DNA from: Hypericum androsaemum | Lineage: Eukaryota > Streptophyta > Magnoliopsida > Malpighiales > Hypericaceae | DNA length: 64,000 bases | Assembly (NCBI GenBank): GCA_963995505.1 | Contig: OZ023182.1 | Location: forward strand, 4,394,707-4,458,706 | Reading direction: 5' to 3' | Shown here: positions 1 through 11,112 of the stretch, piece by piece | How positions within the stretch are numbered: position 1 is the first letter of the stretch | Layout of the letters: the number at the start of each line of letters is the position of its first letter | Made by a program: the position numbers and the translations under genes | The notes under the pieces: generated by a model | Database searches by the model: none | The model's input: only the letters and a program-made list of their open reading frames with translations | What the model was told of the DNA's origin: nothing

Positions 1-1
1 T

Positions 2-103
2 GTAAAGTCCAAGGACAACTTAGCTGATTCTTTTACAAAAGGAATCAATAGAGATCAAATGTACAACGCAGTAAGGGGAATGGGATTAAAATCCACACAC
101 TAA
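2..103 (+). mobile_element. Ty1/copia polyprotein, C-terminal tail (RNase H end)
   Basis: An open frame enters from the left edge and stops with TAA at 101-103. It reads VKSKDNLADSFTKGINRDQ and then a short tail ending in STH. The LADSFTKG pattern is the end of the RNase H domain of plant Ty1/copia polyproteins, where the family usually has 'ADIFTKPL' or a close variant. Only 33 codons are inside the window; protease, integrase and reverse transcriptase must lie to the left. A 3' LTR follows at 647, so this is the 3' end of one element. Confidence 0.8.
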
Positions 104-646
104 AGAACGTCCATAGTGGTAACTCAACCATGATAAGTGGAGATCCCACAAACTTGGTTCAATGAGACAACTAAGTTATGGAGGGTTCAGTGAATCACCT
201 GGAACCTATCTCATTCTCAGAAGCTGCCCAGGTATTAACCTGCAGAGGTGTGGTAAGGATAAGCATTACGCTTTTAATGATTCCTATACCTTGATTAAGG
301 TGGAGTATGGCAGGATACTCCTGATAGGAGATCACCTATGTAAGTGTGAAGTGAGGCCGCTTCAAATGGGAAAAACACTTATGAATCCAAGATACGGTCC
401 ATGGCCGAAACGGACACAACGTGAGAACCTAAATATACTAGGGTTATTATTGTGTAAATGTTATTGTCTTGGTTTACACCAAAAGCTGACGGTTCAAGAC
501 ATCACGTTCACCGAGCAGCGAGTAAATCCGATAAAATATTACTAGAGAAGGTTCAAAGCCGCAAGCTACCTGTCTCGATGCAATAATAACACGTCAGAAC
601 TTTCGATTAGAGTCTGCATGCATTAATCATCATTCATGTGGGGGAT
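104..646 (+). mobile_element. copia 3' untranslated spacer with polypurine tract
   Basis: About 540 bases lie between the polyprotein stop and the LTR. A 127-codon open frame (162-545) has no family features and I do not call it a gene. The purine-rich TGTGGGGGAT at 638-646 directly before the LTR TG is a good polypurine tract, the primer for plus-strand DNA synthesis. A spacer this long is unusual but known in some copia lineages. Confidence 0.6.
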
Positions 647-845
647 TGTTGGGTTTTGAATGCATTTTTGAATGCATTTGGCCCAAAGTGGAAAGGCCCA
701 AAGTGGAGGCCCAAAAGGGAAATGAATAGGGCAATACCACATTGATTAGAGCAAGGAGGATTTCCTTGTTTATAAGGAATTCTCCTCCTTGCCTCTCAAC
801 TTGATTGGCTACCCAAAAGGCTGACCCACCGCTAGCTGCCTGCGA

Positions 846-864
846 GGACGGTGCGAAGCACCGT

Positions 865-866
<2 letters not shown>
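846..866. repeat. perfect 9-bp-stem hairpin in the LTR
   Basis: GGACGGTGC at 846-854 and its exact reverse complement GCACCGTCC at 858-866 are separated by GAA. The hairpin abuts the hexamer array. Function unknown. Confidence 0.8.
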
Positions 867-956
<90 letters not shown>

Positions 957-980
957 TAGCACTAGCACTAGCACTAGCAC
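867..980. repeat. (GAGCAC)n / (TAGCAC)n hexamer array
   Basis: About 19 tandem hexamers inside the LTR. Roughly the first 15 are GAGCAC and the last few are TAGCAC. All six frames are open across it because the repeat lacks stop codons, which creates false reading frames such as Arg-Ala, Ser-Thr and Leu-Val polymers. The one-base switch from GAGCAC to TAGCAC, followed by spread of the variant at one edge, fits slippage. Confidence 0.95.
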
Positions 981-1346
981 GCGCTCGCAATGGGCGCTTT
1001 GTGGCGCACTTGGCACTTCGCGAGGAGCTGGAGGAGCCTTAAGTATTTTGCCCGGGCCCGGAGGCAGCTGTGCAGCTACCGAAGCGACGAGGAGCTGCGA
1101 GCGCCCTCAGGTTGGTCGCCGAAGAGGCACGACGGGATGAAAAGTCCGGGAGACTTCCAGAAGGTCGAAGGGCTGCAAAATCCGTCGCGAAAGGGCGCCA
1201 GCGCAGCCTGGAGCGCCTGGAAGGATCCAGAAGCCTTCGAAGGGTCACGAGCGCAGCCTGGCGCGCCTGGAAGGGTCCAAAAACCACTGAAGGGCCACGA
1301 GCAGACGCGTCCCTTCGGGGTGGCTGCCTCCCTGCCTCCTCCAGCC

Positions 1347-1354
1347 TATAAATA
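1347..1354 (+). promoter_or_regulatory. LTR TATA box
   Basis: TATAAATA lies in a CCTCC-rich context about 700 bases into the LTR and 260 bases before its end, the expected place for the U3/R promoter of a plant LTR retrotransposon. Confidence 0.6.
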
Positions 1355-1782
1355 GGCGTGCCCTCCTTGTCATTTCCTCATCCCAGCAACAAAGCATTCT
1401 CCGAGCATTTGTTGACTTCTCCTCTTCCCCCGTTCTTTACTTAGAAAAGAGTCCGAAAGTTCTGGGTATATAAGGGTTCGCTCGAAAGTTTTGAGATACG
1501 TGTGTAACGGTCTTGGAAACGCCCTAAACAGTCGTTGTATCTTGGGGACGATTGCCGAAGCCCGTACCGCACTGAAATATACGGGGCAATCTCGTCTTAC
1601 GGAAAAAGTGTCCAACACTTGCCTCGACTGAAGAAGATCCTAATCAAGTACACCAACTCCGACAAACAACATGTTCAAAAGCAACAAAACCTTCTGCTAG
1701 TTCAGATAAGCATCGGATCTCCGTGCACATCTCGCTGCAACTACTTAGTGCGGCCGAACCAACGGCAGCAGAAGGACCAGGG

Positions 1783-2683
1783 CTAGTAGCAAGTGTTCTT
1801 TGCACTACTCTCTTTGACCTTTTTGAAGTACTTGTTAATGTTCTCCCATTTCTCTTTGCACCTCTTGGCACTTCTCTGAATCTGATACCCCATTGAGCCC
1901 ATCAAAGTGCTTACCTCTTCCCAAACAGACCCTTTCAAGCCCCGCTCCTGAACCCGGGACTCTACGCTCCTTCTGGCTTGAATCAATGCCTCAACTTCTG
2001 CTTTAGGCCACCTACTCTTTACAGGTTCATCTTCAATCTCGTATCGGCGCAGGTTAGTAGTGATCCGCCTAGGAGGAAGACTAATGCTCTGACCAGAGAG
2101 TTTCTCAATATAGGAAACAATCTGAGCCTCTCTGCTAATCGCGAGCGCCTTCTCATGTGCTCTCGTACTCGCTTCCTTGTCACGCTCTGCAGCTTCTTGG
2201 CGCCTCCACATACTCTCAGATTCTTTCCTCTCCGCATCCATCCTCTCTACCACTTCCAAGAATTTCCTGAACAATGCATCCTGATGATCAATCACGCATT
2301 TCACCAGGTTCTCAAAGAATTCAACCATTGAACTCAGCGTCTCCTCCAACTTCCTCTTCCTCTTTTCCTGCTTCTTCACCAATATAGCTTCCTCCCCGAC
2401 AACCCGAATAGGCCTAGTTTCTGCTGGTTGTACAGGAATCCCTGCATTGGCTGAACAATTCTCTCCGGATATCTCAGACAAGGAGCCAGCTCGGTTCGCT
2501 TCTAACCCGCCCGTCTTTGCAAGGCCATAGATGTCTTCAAGCTCACCATACAACCTGAATTTATCCTCCAAGTCCAAATCTTTGCTCCTCTCCCTGTTTC
2601 TCTCGCCTCCATCTAAATGCTTACTGTAAAAGTCACTCACAATTTCAACAGGCACTCCTTGCCCTTCACTTTCAGTTCCCTGC
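1783..2683 (-). pseudogene. trihelix (GT-2/GTL-type) transcription factor, truncated
   Basis: The minus-strand frame encodes a coiled-coil-rich central region (KRKRKLEETLSSMVEFFENL and following, about 100 residues) and then a trihelix DNA-binding domain with RWPKAEVEALIQ, GSVWEEVSTLM and SAKRCKEKWENINKYFKKVK. This is the second trihelix of the GT-2/GTL1 class, nuclear regulators that bind GT elements. The frame breaks immediately after KKVKES; the usual continuation, with the CPYFHQL motif, is missing and unrelated sequence ends in a stop at 1783. No first trihelix domain was found upstream. A splice acceptor at 2684-2685 suggests the real exon starts at 2683; a donor-like GGTAATT near 2880 may mark an earlier exon, but I could not join the frames. 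I read it as a gene fragment cut near 1800, about 180 bases from the copia LTR. Confidence 0.7.
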
Positions 2684-2883
2684 CTGACCATCAACAACAG
2701 TTAACAAAAACTAGCAATCTAATATGAGACTAACAAAGGAGCACAAGTGTATTATTGTGTTCATGCTACGAGAGTTGGTCCGAGTGATAAGTCTACGCTT
2801 CACGAGTCCCTTCGTTCATTCAAATTAAAAGACGCCTACATGAACAATCTAGAATCATGAACGATTAAAACTTGGAATTACCA

Positions 2884-4760
2884 TGATAATTCTGCTGCTT
2901 TGGTGTTGCCAGAACAGATGATGATGATGCGCCATGGAAGGAGCAAGATTCGGACTTAGCAATGTGGGATAGACCAGTCCCTGAGAGGGCAAACCAAAGG
3001 AGAATAAGTAACCACCCGCTCGTAATGGAGTCATGATAATAATACACTTCACTTTAAAAAAAGCTTAAACACAAAACCTACTTAAGAGCATCCAAGTTTC
3101 GTAGAACTTTAACAAACTGCCATTTTTTGAGAGGTAACAAACTACCATTGAATAAGGAAGAAATGTTCATTTGAAATAAAATTATTTTAGATATAATCAC
3201 ATAACTATAGTAATAGACTGTTGAGTTATAAAAATAACTTGAAGTAATTGGCGTGGGCCTTCATTTCCAACTTGGCAGCCTTTAACCAACTTTAGTTTTC
3301 TCCGTTAAGCCGACCTTGCGACGACCACTCTGTCATGTTTATTTAACGCTCTCATACCCTTTTCCCCACAACATAGACAAGTGATTGTTGGTTAGTGGTT
3401 TAAATGGACCCTAGCCATTAATCAATTTGAGCACCATCCAACTTGAGAAAAGCCAAATCTGAAATAACAATTGCTTGGAATAAAAACCAGGGACAATTCT
3501 TTTTTACTGGTCACTCATCAAAGCAATGGAGACGTATTCGCGTCATTCGTCTCCTCTTCTTGTGAACTGAAATGCTCTATAAACTTACGGAGCATAGGAT
3601 AAATTGGTTTTTTACCTTTCAAAAAAAGGATAAATTGGTTTTATGTCGCTTGTCTTGTAGGCTGTATCCTTATGGTTTGGCTTCTGGTTGTTTTTGATGT
3701 GGCACTCAATTCCCCACCCATAGGAAACTGTATACACTATTCATTACCACTGTCCTGATACAAATAAATTTCATGCGTAAAGTTTGGATTGTAGCTAATT
3801 TTTTCCCTAGGTTCTGCCAGCTTGCTTATATAAAAAAAGTGTGTGTCAGCTTTTTTATGAATAAAATTTTATTAATCATATTAGTATTTACAAATTATAT
3901 TCACGTTCAGTGTAAAATTTTCTTACAGTCGTAAAACTCGTTAAAATTTTGATGCGGTACAATATAATATAAAAAATTGCGTCAATAAAAGACCAACCGA
4001 GCGTTAACACGACAAAAACGTAATTCGACACTCTGTACATCCACCCTAGGTTGTGCCAGCTGATGATCCATCGTCGGTGGTCCTATAGATACTCTTCCTT
4101 GTAATTCTAATTTCCAGGTAATTGTTCTATGTATGTATCAACTAAAAATAACCTCCCTGTTTAGTTGCTGACCAGCTAATTGGAACTGAAATTTTGTAAT
4201 TATGTCATGACAATACATGTTTGACTTATGGTCCGAATTTCACTATTTTCCAAGATTTATATTTAGTCATACGAAGTACACTGTTGGTCTTGTTGTTACT
4301 ATATTGTGATCACGATAAAATTACCGGAAAGAGCATCAGAACTCATGAGAAATAATCCCAACTCCTCGGCTTATGATTTTTTTTATAAATATTAAGAAAA
4401 AGTATCTGTTAGTATCGCGTGGTTTTACATTTTCAGAATTTAGTCAATGTGATTTTAAATTGAAATTTTAGTCTCACGTGGTTTACACACTTCTTCTCAG
4501 ACAGGTCCAGAATAACTGCCCGCCCAACGATTTTGAAACGTCGTCGTTTTTTACCCGTGTGGCGAACGACTGGGTTTAATTGATGATGATGTGTAACCCA
4601 ATAAATTACCAAAATAGTTCCAAAATTTTTACAAAATTTTCAATAAATCCTTCGTCTTCTTTCTCCCACCTCAAACCAAACTCACCTACACATAGCCTAA
4701 AAAATCTACTCAAATAATTAAACAATAGGTCAATTTAATTACACCTTTTAAGGAATTGAA
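2884..4760. other. AT-rich intergenic stretch
   Basis: No convincing gene. Scattered homopolymers and short duplications of a TTTTTTACCT / AAAAAAGGATAAATTGG type (around 3600-3640) occur. Around 4380-4640 the phrase 'TCTCACGTGGTTT' and a short palindromic AAACGTCGTCGTTT resemble edges of old MITEs, but I could not pair them into an element. Confidence 0.5.
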
Positions 4761-4805
4761 TTCTATACCTCATCAATCTATACCTCATCAATTTCTATAC
4801 CTCAT

Positions 4806-4909
4806 CTTACGAAGTTCTGGTGGAAGTCCTTCAAGATCTTATGTCCGGCGATCCGAAAGGTAAAGCGGTCACCTGCGCGACTGCCTCAGGTGAATCTTCT
4901 CGTCAATGA
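4806..4909 (+). pseudogene. LINE ORF1 C-terminal remnant
   Basis: An open frame reads through SYEVLVEVLQDLMSGDPKGK and on to a stop TGA at 4907-4909. This stop overlaps the ORF2 start codon in the string ATGA, so ORF1 ends exactly where ORF2 begins. The N-terminal RNA-binding part of ORF1, with its zinc knuckle, is absent because of 5' truncation. Confidence 0.55.
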
Positions 4910-7900
4910 ATTGGCTAATGTGGAATGCAAGGGGTATCAATGACCCCTCGAAGCAGAGGGTCATCCGAAAGCTGGTTCGGGTAAATAACGTGGGTTTCTT
5001 AACTATTGTTGAATCCAAGGTTGTAGCTCCTAACAGTCGTCTGGCTAGAAATTTATGGAGGCGGGAACATATTGGATGGGAAGCGATTGGTTCACAAGGC
5101 CGTGCAGGCGGCATTGTGGTGGTCTGGAGTCAGGCTTTCTTTAGTTGCACTTTGACTAAGAAAGGAAGTGGGTGGATTCTCCTAGAGGGCCTTTTGATTG
5201 ACACGAATGAACCTTGCTGTGTGCTATCAGTCTATGCACCTTGCTCGGCTAACGAACAACTTCAGCTTTGGGACGAGTTGAGGTTACTGCGGCTTACTTC
5301 CAGTTGCGATCTGTGGATTGTGCTAGGGGATTTCAACGCTGTGCTATCACGACAAGAACGAAGAGGTTGCTCATCTTCGGGGTTGCAAGCTTCTCGGCAA
5401 TTTAGGGAACTGGTGGAGGACTTTGACTTGGTGGACTTACCACTATGTGGCCGAAAATTTACCTGGCGAGGCCGAGGTTCGTATAGTCGGATTGACAGGT
5501 TTCTTGTTTCACCCAGGTGGCTCAGCTTGTTCTCTGACTATTCTCAATGGGGTCTTCCTAAAAGTACTTCAGACCATAATCCGATTATTTTAAAAGAGAT
5601 GGAGGTGAACTGGGGGCCTAAGCCATTTCGATTTATCTCCGCCTGGCTTTCCCATCCAGATTTTAAGGAGAAAGTGGCATCTTGGTGGACCGATTTTGAT
5701 TCTGAATGTCTTGGCCCCAACAAAATCTTCTTCAAACTTCGTTTACTTAAGGACAAGCTTCGTTCGTGGAATCCCGTTCCTCTAGGGGAACTTGCAGATG
5801 ATGTTAAAGCTCTTGAAGAAGAGGTGGACATGTTGGATCTGTTGGAGGAAGAAGGCCCCCTTCCTTCGCCAATTAAGATTCGTAGATGGAAAGCATCTCA
5901 AGATCTGTACCACAAGCAAGTAACTCTGAACTCTATCTGGAGGCAGCGATCTCGCATCCAGTGGGGCTCATCGGGTGATCGGAATACGTCCTTTTTCCAT
6001 GCTTCCACCAAACTGAGAGAGAGGCGTAACCACATTGGGATCATCTCGACTGATTCTGGCTCCTTTACTGTTCCAGCTGACATTAAAGAGGCTGCGGCCT
6101 CACACTTCGAGTTGCAGTTCAAGGAGGTTAACTGGACCCGTCCAACTATAGCCCACTCTTTATTTGATAAACTTGATGTTGATGTTGTCTCTAGCTTGGA
6201 GGCTGACCCCACAGTGGAAGAAATACGGGCTGCGATTTGGGTTTGCGATGGGGATAAAGCGCCCGGGCCGGATGGTTTTTGTTTTACCTTCTACAAGCAT
6301 TGTTGGGATATTATCAAAGACGACGTGGCGGCCTTTGTATTTAACTTTTTCAGATATTCTATTCTCCTTCCGCAAGTTGGTGCATCCTTCCTCTCCCTAA
6401 TCCCTAAGAAAAATGGTGCCAGCAATTTTTCAGACTACAGGCCGATTTCATTGGTGTCCAGCTTATACAAGGTTATCTCTAAAATGCTATCGCTAAGGTT
6501 ACGGGGTGTCTTAGATATGATTATTGGCCCAGAACAATCTGCCTTTCTTGGTGGTAGGTACATTCTTGATGGTGTCTTGATGTGCAATGAGCTGGTCAAC
6601 GCCTTTAAGAGGTCGAGGTCTTGTGGAGTTCTCGTTAAGCTTGACTTTCGCAAGGCTTTCGATAGCGTCTCGTGGGCCTACATCGATGACCTTTTGCTGG
6701 CAACGGGCTTTGGCCCACGAATGAGGGGCTGGATTTCATGTTGCATTAGGAGTGCCTCTTCCTCGGTCCTAATAAATGGGTCCCCATCAAGGTTATTCAA
6801 GTTGGAGAGGGGTTTGAGGCAAGGGGACCCTCTCTCCCCTTATCTATTCTTGCTTGCAGCTGAAGGTCTTAGGCGTATCATCTTGGAGGGAGAGCGTTTG
6901 GGACTGGTGGAGGGTCTCTCTGCCCCGGGTGGCTCTTCTAGTCTTTGTCTTCTTCAGTACGCTGACGACACCATTCTCCTCTCTAGAGCTACCGACAATA
7001 GCTTATCAAATCTGCGGAGCATTCTCTATTCGTTTTCTTTAGTGTCTGGGCTGGTCATCAACTTTGAAAAGAGTGCGGTGATCGGCCTAAATACGGATGA
7101 GGCTTGGTTGCATTCAATTTCCGAGGAGTGGGGGTGCAAGTTACTTAGTATTCCATTTATGTATTTGGGCCTTCCTGTCGGGGCCTCCATGAAGAGGCGG
7201 TGTCATTGGGAACCTGTGATGGAAATGGTTGACTCTCGCCTGGCTTCCTGAAGATGTGCTCCGCTCTCTTTAGGCGGTCGGGTTACTCTCATCAAATCTG
7301 TCATTTCAAGTCTTCCGCTATATTATTTATCTTTGTTCAAAGCCCCTGTTGGAGTTTTGGAAGACCTTGAGAAAAAGATCCGCAAGTTCTTATGGGCAGG
7401 CATCTCTAACAATCGGGCTATGACCTTCATGCCCTGGTGTCATGTCACTGTTCTGGTTGAAAGAGGGGGACTCGGCATTACTCGCCTTGATATTAAGAAT
7501 GAGGGGCTGCTGTTTAAGTGGCTTTGGAGGTTTCTCACTCAACCTGATGCACTTTGGGTCAAGTTTATCTCGGAGCTCCATCACCGCCACCCAAATGGTG
7601 CTTTTCCCCTGAATAAAATCCCTTGCAACCCTCGTAGCGATGGTCCTTGGTCGGCCATATGGAATCTGGCTAATACCTCTTCTATCACGGCTACTCTCTT
7701 TAGGTCCAAAACTCGCATTGAAACTGGTATTGGAGATAAGACGCTATTTTGGAAGGACGTTTGGGTCTCTTCGACGCCATTAAATATGCTTTACCCTCGG
7801 CTTTATAGTCTTGCGAAAAATAAGGATGCTCTTGTTGCGTATTATGGACATTGGAGGGATGGATTGTGGCACTGGGACCTGTCTTGGAGACGTCGTTTAT

Positions 7901-8589
7901 TTGCTTGGGAGGAGGAAGCTGTATCTGATCTAAGTCGCATTATCTCAGGGCATATTGGGTCCCAATCCACTGTGGATTCTTTTATCTGGGTGCCGGATAT
8001 ACATGCTGGTTTCTCTGTTAATAGCTTTTACACATCTATGTTCGAGGGATTTTCGTTGTCTTCTCCGAATGTTATGAGGAACGGGCGTACCAAACTTGTC
8101 CCAACAAAGGTGAGCTGCTTTCTTTGGATGGCTCTTCACGGGAGAATCAAAACTAGAGACAACTTGCTGAGACGTGGTATCATTGGCCTTAGAGATTCCG
8201 CTTGTGCTTTTTGCGGTACTGATCCTGAGACTTCTACTCACCTTTTTATGCATTGCAAGATGGCTTCTTCCCTTTGGAATTGTTTGCTCAAGCTCCTAGA
8301 TATCAAGTGGTGTGTCGGAGGTGATTCCATGAATTTCTTGGAGGATTGGATGCAACTTGTCAAGGGCAAGGTTCTGAAGAATATGTGGTTTATTGCCTTT
8401 GCTGCTTCGTGTTGGAATCTATGGCTGGCCCGAAACAGTAAGATTTTTGATAGTAAAGAAGTGAGCATGGATTCTATCTTTTATTCTGTCTGCACGAGTC
8501 TCATGGAGTGGAGCTTGTGGTCTGGCATTTCAAAAGAAATTAACTGGCAGAATATCCTCTTGTTCTTCAATTCAAGCAGGGGTAATTGA
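4906..8589 (+). pseudogene. LINE ORF2: endonuclease, reverse transcriptase, zf-RVT
   Basis: ORF2 nicks target DNA and copies the element RNA there. Residues about 1-230 form an APE-type endonuclease (start MNWLMWNARGIN; GDFNAVLS; TSDHNPI near the end). The reverse transcriptase follows with ISLVSSLYKVISKML, LVKLDFRKAFDSV, LRQGDPLSPYLF and the catalytic QYADDTILL. The C-terminal part has the zf-RVT signature SCFLWMALHGRIKTRDNL followed by CAFCGTDPETSTHLFMHC. The frame is intact for 1228 codons except for one in-frame TGA at 7249-7251, where the family normally has tryptophan; the same frame resumes and runs to 8589. A single nonsense change in an otherwise clean ORF suggests a young copy. It cannot encode full-length protein without readthrough. 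Confidence 0.9.
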
Positions 8590-8764
8590 TTAGTGGCCAG
8601 GTTCTAGATGATTGTAAGGAGTTTTGTGAATTGTAGGAGCTCTCGCTTTGTGTTTCACTTGGTGTTGTGGGTTAGTTGCCTTCCTAGCAACTATCTGATT
8701 GGCCTTGTTGTTTCTCAGGAACTTATTTTATGGAATAAAATTATACCTTTTCAAAAAAAAAAAA

Positions 8765-9776
8765 GATCAAATATTTTTTGACACCAGAAGAGTCCATATA
8801 CAAAAGAACATTTTGATAGTCCAAATTCGATAAACAGTTTGATCATCTTAACCATTCTTGTACTCGGTAGGAAATTATATAAATAAAAAACTCTGAATTG
8901 TACACTTTCGAAGAATCCAAATGTTCCACGTAGTTTCTGCATAGATGGCAAAACAAACTTTCTCATACTCTTACTTTGTATCAGGGCATGTTACCTTCGC
9001 ATGTAGTCCATCTAATCAAACTAATTATCGACATGATACTATATCAGGGCATAAATGTAATCTGCATATTATTGGACTAACATTAGATGTACCTAAGACT
9101 TCTGACACGAAACAGTTCCTGTCATGTTCCCTATAATAGGTTTCCTTTTAAATCGAAGCATGACATCCTAAAGTTTTAAACAGGGAAATCCTGATCACCC
9201 TTTTCGGTTGTCAACCTTCACTCTATTGCAATTTTCCGCTCCAACACAATCTGGAGGTAGGAAGAAATTAGGAAATTGACGGATCGAGCGAACTTCTACA
9301 TCTTATTTTTCTTAGAATTTAATCAAAAAAATTATTGCAATAAAACATTGATACAGTGGATAATATAACCCGAGTTTATAAACTTGAAAATTAAATATAA
9401 AATTATCAGAGAGAGGAAAATAATATATGCTTTGTTGATATATATTATTATGCAATTTTTTGTTGAGCAGAATTTTCACAATTTAGCTGGTCGTTAGTGA
9501 GTATTAAGATCTCCATCTCGAAGCAAGAAGAAACTTGACTAATGAATAGCGGACAAAGGAGCAATGAAACTGGAAAAAGTGAAGCATTGTGACCGTACTA
9601 TTGAACCGTCATTTTCTTAGCTTGCTACTACAAGGAGTCATAAATAACTAATTAATTCGTAAATAGTACAACTACTAAAAGGAGTCATAAATAACTAGTT
9701 TATGCGTTGATAATACAACAAGGAGTCATTAATATCTAATTAATGCGTTATTAGTACAAGAATTTTACACAATATC
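8765..9776. other. intergenic, no gene seen
   Basis: AT-rich spacer between the LINE tail and the 3' end of the MYB gene. Short direct repeats of the type AAGGAGTCATAAATAACTA occur three times between about 9633 and 9740; they resemble a small degenerate tandem array. No other feature is seen. Confidence 0.5.
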
Positions 9777-10692
9777 TCAAAAGTGTCTTGGATTATTAAA
9801 CCAAGTCTCATCCAGTTCAAGGAATTTACCCATCCACCCCAAATCAAGGGGAACCTGATTAAATTGGAAATCAAAGAATCCATCATCTCCATCCAATCCA
9901 AATTCAATTTCTTTCTCTCTCATTGACGAACCTTCTTCACTGGTCCCTTCTGTAGTGGCTTCAACGTCTAGTGCTTTGTTTTCCTCCAAGTTATTCTCTA
10001 CCATATCTGTCGATGTGCAACTCCCGCTTTGTTTCTCTTTTTGCTTCACCTTTTTGCTCAAATGAGAATTCCAGTAGTTTTTAATTTCGTTATCTGTCCG
10101 ACCAGGTAACCGTCCGGCAATCAACGACCATCTAAACAACCATAGTAGAAGTTATTAAATAAATATATGCTCAATAGATAAATAAAGCATTTTCGGTATC
10201 TTAAACGTCCATTAGACCGACTATTTAATAATGATAATTGTTACCTGTTACCGAGGAGTTTATGAAGCCTAACGATCAAGTCCTCCTCTTGGTCTGAAAT
10301 GTTGCCTCTCTTTATATTAGGCCTGAGGTAGTTCATCCATCTCAGCCTGCAACTCTTACCGCACCTATTAAGACCTGCAAATTAATTAAACAAATTATTT
10401 TATAAACTTGGAACATGAGCCAACTATCATTTAACCTAACGACACAAAGTGTGTCGATCTAACTAACGATGTAAAAAAAAAACTCGCGGCAAGAACAATT
10501 TGTAAACCAAAAAGGCATTAAAGAATCATGGAAAATAGCAGGAACTTCACCTGCTTTTGAGGCAATGGATCTCCACCTTCTTGGACCATGAACTTCAACG
10601 ACCTGGGCAAGTCTCTTGTCCTCTTCCGCTGTCCAGGCAACGCCACGGTTGACTTCTCTTTTATTAGTACACTTCTTGGTGGTCGAATCCAT
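9777..10692 (-). CDS. R2R3-MYB transcription factor (bHLH-interacting type)
   Basis: Three exons on the minus strand: 10692-10551 (142 nt), 10374-10245 (130 nt) and 10131-9777 (355 nt), all with GT-AG junctions, joining to 208 residues. The 130-nt second exon and the intron positions are typical of plant R2R3-MYBs. R2 has the three spaced tryptophans (AWTAEED, RRWRSIA, LRWMNYL). R3 has [20 protein letters not shown] and YW. The R3 helix fits the bHLH-binding motif D/E-L-x2-R/K-x3-L-x6-L-x3-R (DLIVRL...LIAGR). Members with this motif, such as WER/GL1, TT2 and MYB5, act with bHLH and WD40 partners on epidermal cell fate or flavonoids. The acidic C-terminus ends in a tryptophan-containing block and could activate transcription. 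I cannot choose the exact subgroup. Confidence 0.9.
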
Positions 10693-11112
10693 TAAGCAAG
10701 ATCAGAGACCAATGTCACGAACAATATCTCTCGCAAGTTCTCCGTGCGGCACTCGGGCTCTCGTTGGACTTCTCTACGAGTAGATAGGACTCCCAACCCA
10801 AGATGCTTTATGTGGTTTGGTTTCAATTCAAAAGGGGAAGGAGCTAGAAAGAAAAGAAAATGGTATTATTTTCTTCCTTGGAACCTAAATCCCGTGGCAG
10901 CACGGCACCTATCTCTGTCAATAATATGAAATGGAAACCTACCGACCAGATATTTAATGGGCAGCCAGGATTTATACTTGTCTCTGCGCGATTTTATTGG
11001 CACATGTTAGCACATGTTATAATTAATTTTTGGCAGACGATAATGTCTTTTGGGATTACTGCTCGAGGAGGTGAAAAAGAGAAAGTTGTGATGGGTAGGT
11101 GCATTTTTTTTT
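10693..11112. other. MYB 5' flank
   Basis: Spacer upstream of the MYB start, which reads on the minus strand, and the left edge of a fold-back element. No promoter element stands out; no gene is seen. Confidence 0.5.

Larger units (their letters stand above)
647..1617 (+). mobile_element. copia 3' LTR (971 bp)
   Basis: The LTR starts TGTTGG at 647, immediately after the polypurine tract, and ends CCAACA at 1617, giving a perfect 6-bp terminal inverted repeat with canonical TG...CA. It contains a TATA box (1347-1354), a GC-rich U3 and a long hexamer array (867-980). The element body lies to the left, so the 5' LTR and target-site duplication cannot be checked. The 3' boundary is inferred from the inverted repeat only; the AT content changes little there. 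Confidence 0.7.
4806..8764 (+). mobile_element. LINE (plant L1-type) retrotransposon, 5'-truncated
   Basis: The element contains the last part of ORF1, a nearly full ORF2 (4906-8589), a 160-base 3' UTR and a 12-A tail at about 8753-8764, all on the plus strand. The 5' boundary is approximate. Three tandem copies of TCTATACCTCATCAA-like sequence at 4762-4805 sit at the junction, after which coding sequence begins. No clear target-site duplication flanks it. Truncation at the 5' end is the usual product of target-primed reverse transcription that stops early. Confidence 0.85.

Noticed and set aside
630..1351. Overlapping frames with Arg-Ala, Ser-Thr and Leu-Val polymers
   Set aside because: They read the GAGCAC hexamer array inside an LTR. 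No family features outside the repeat.
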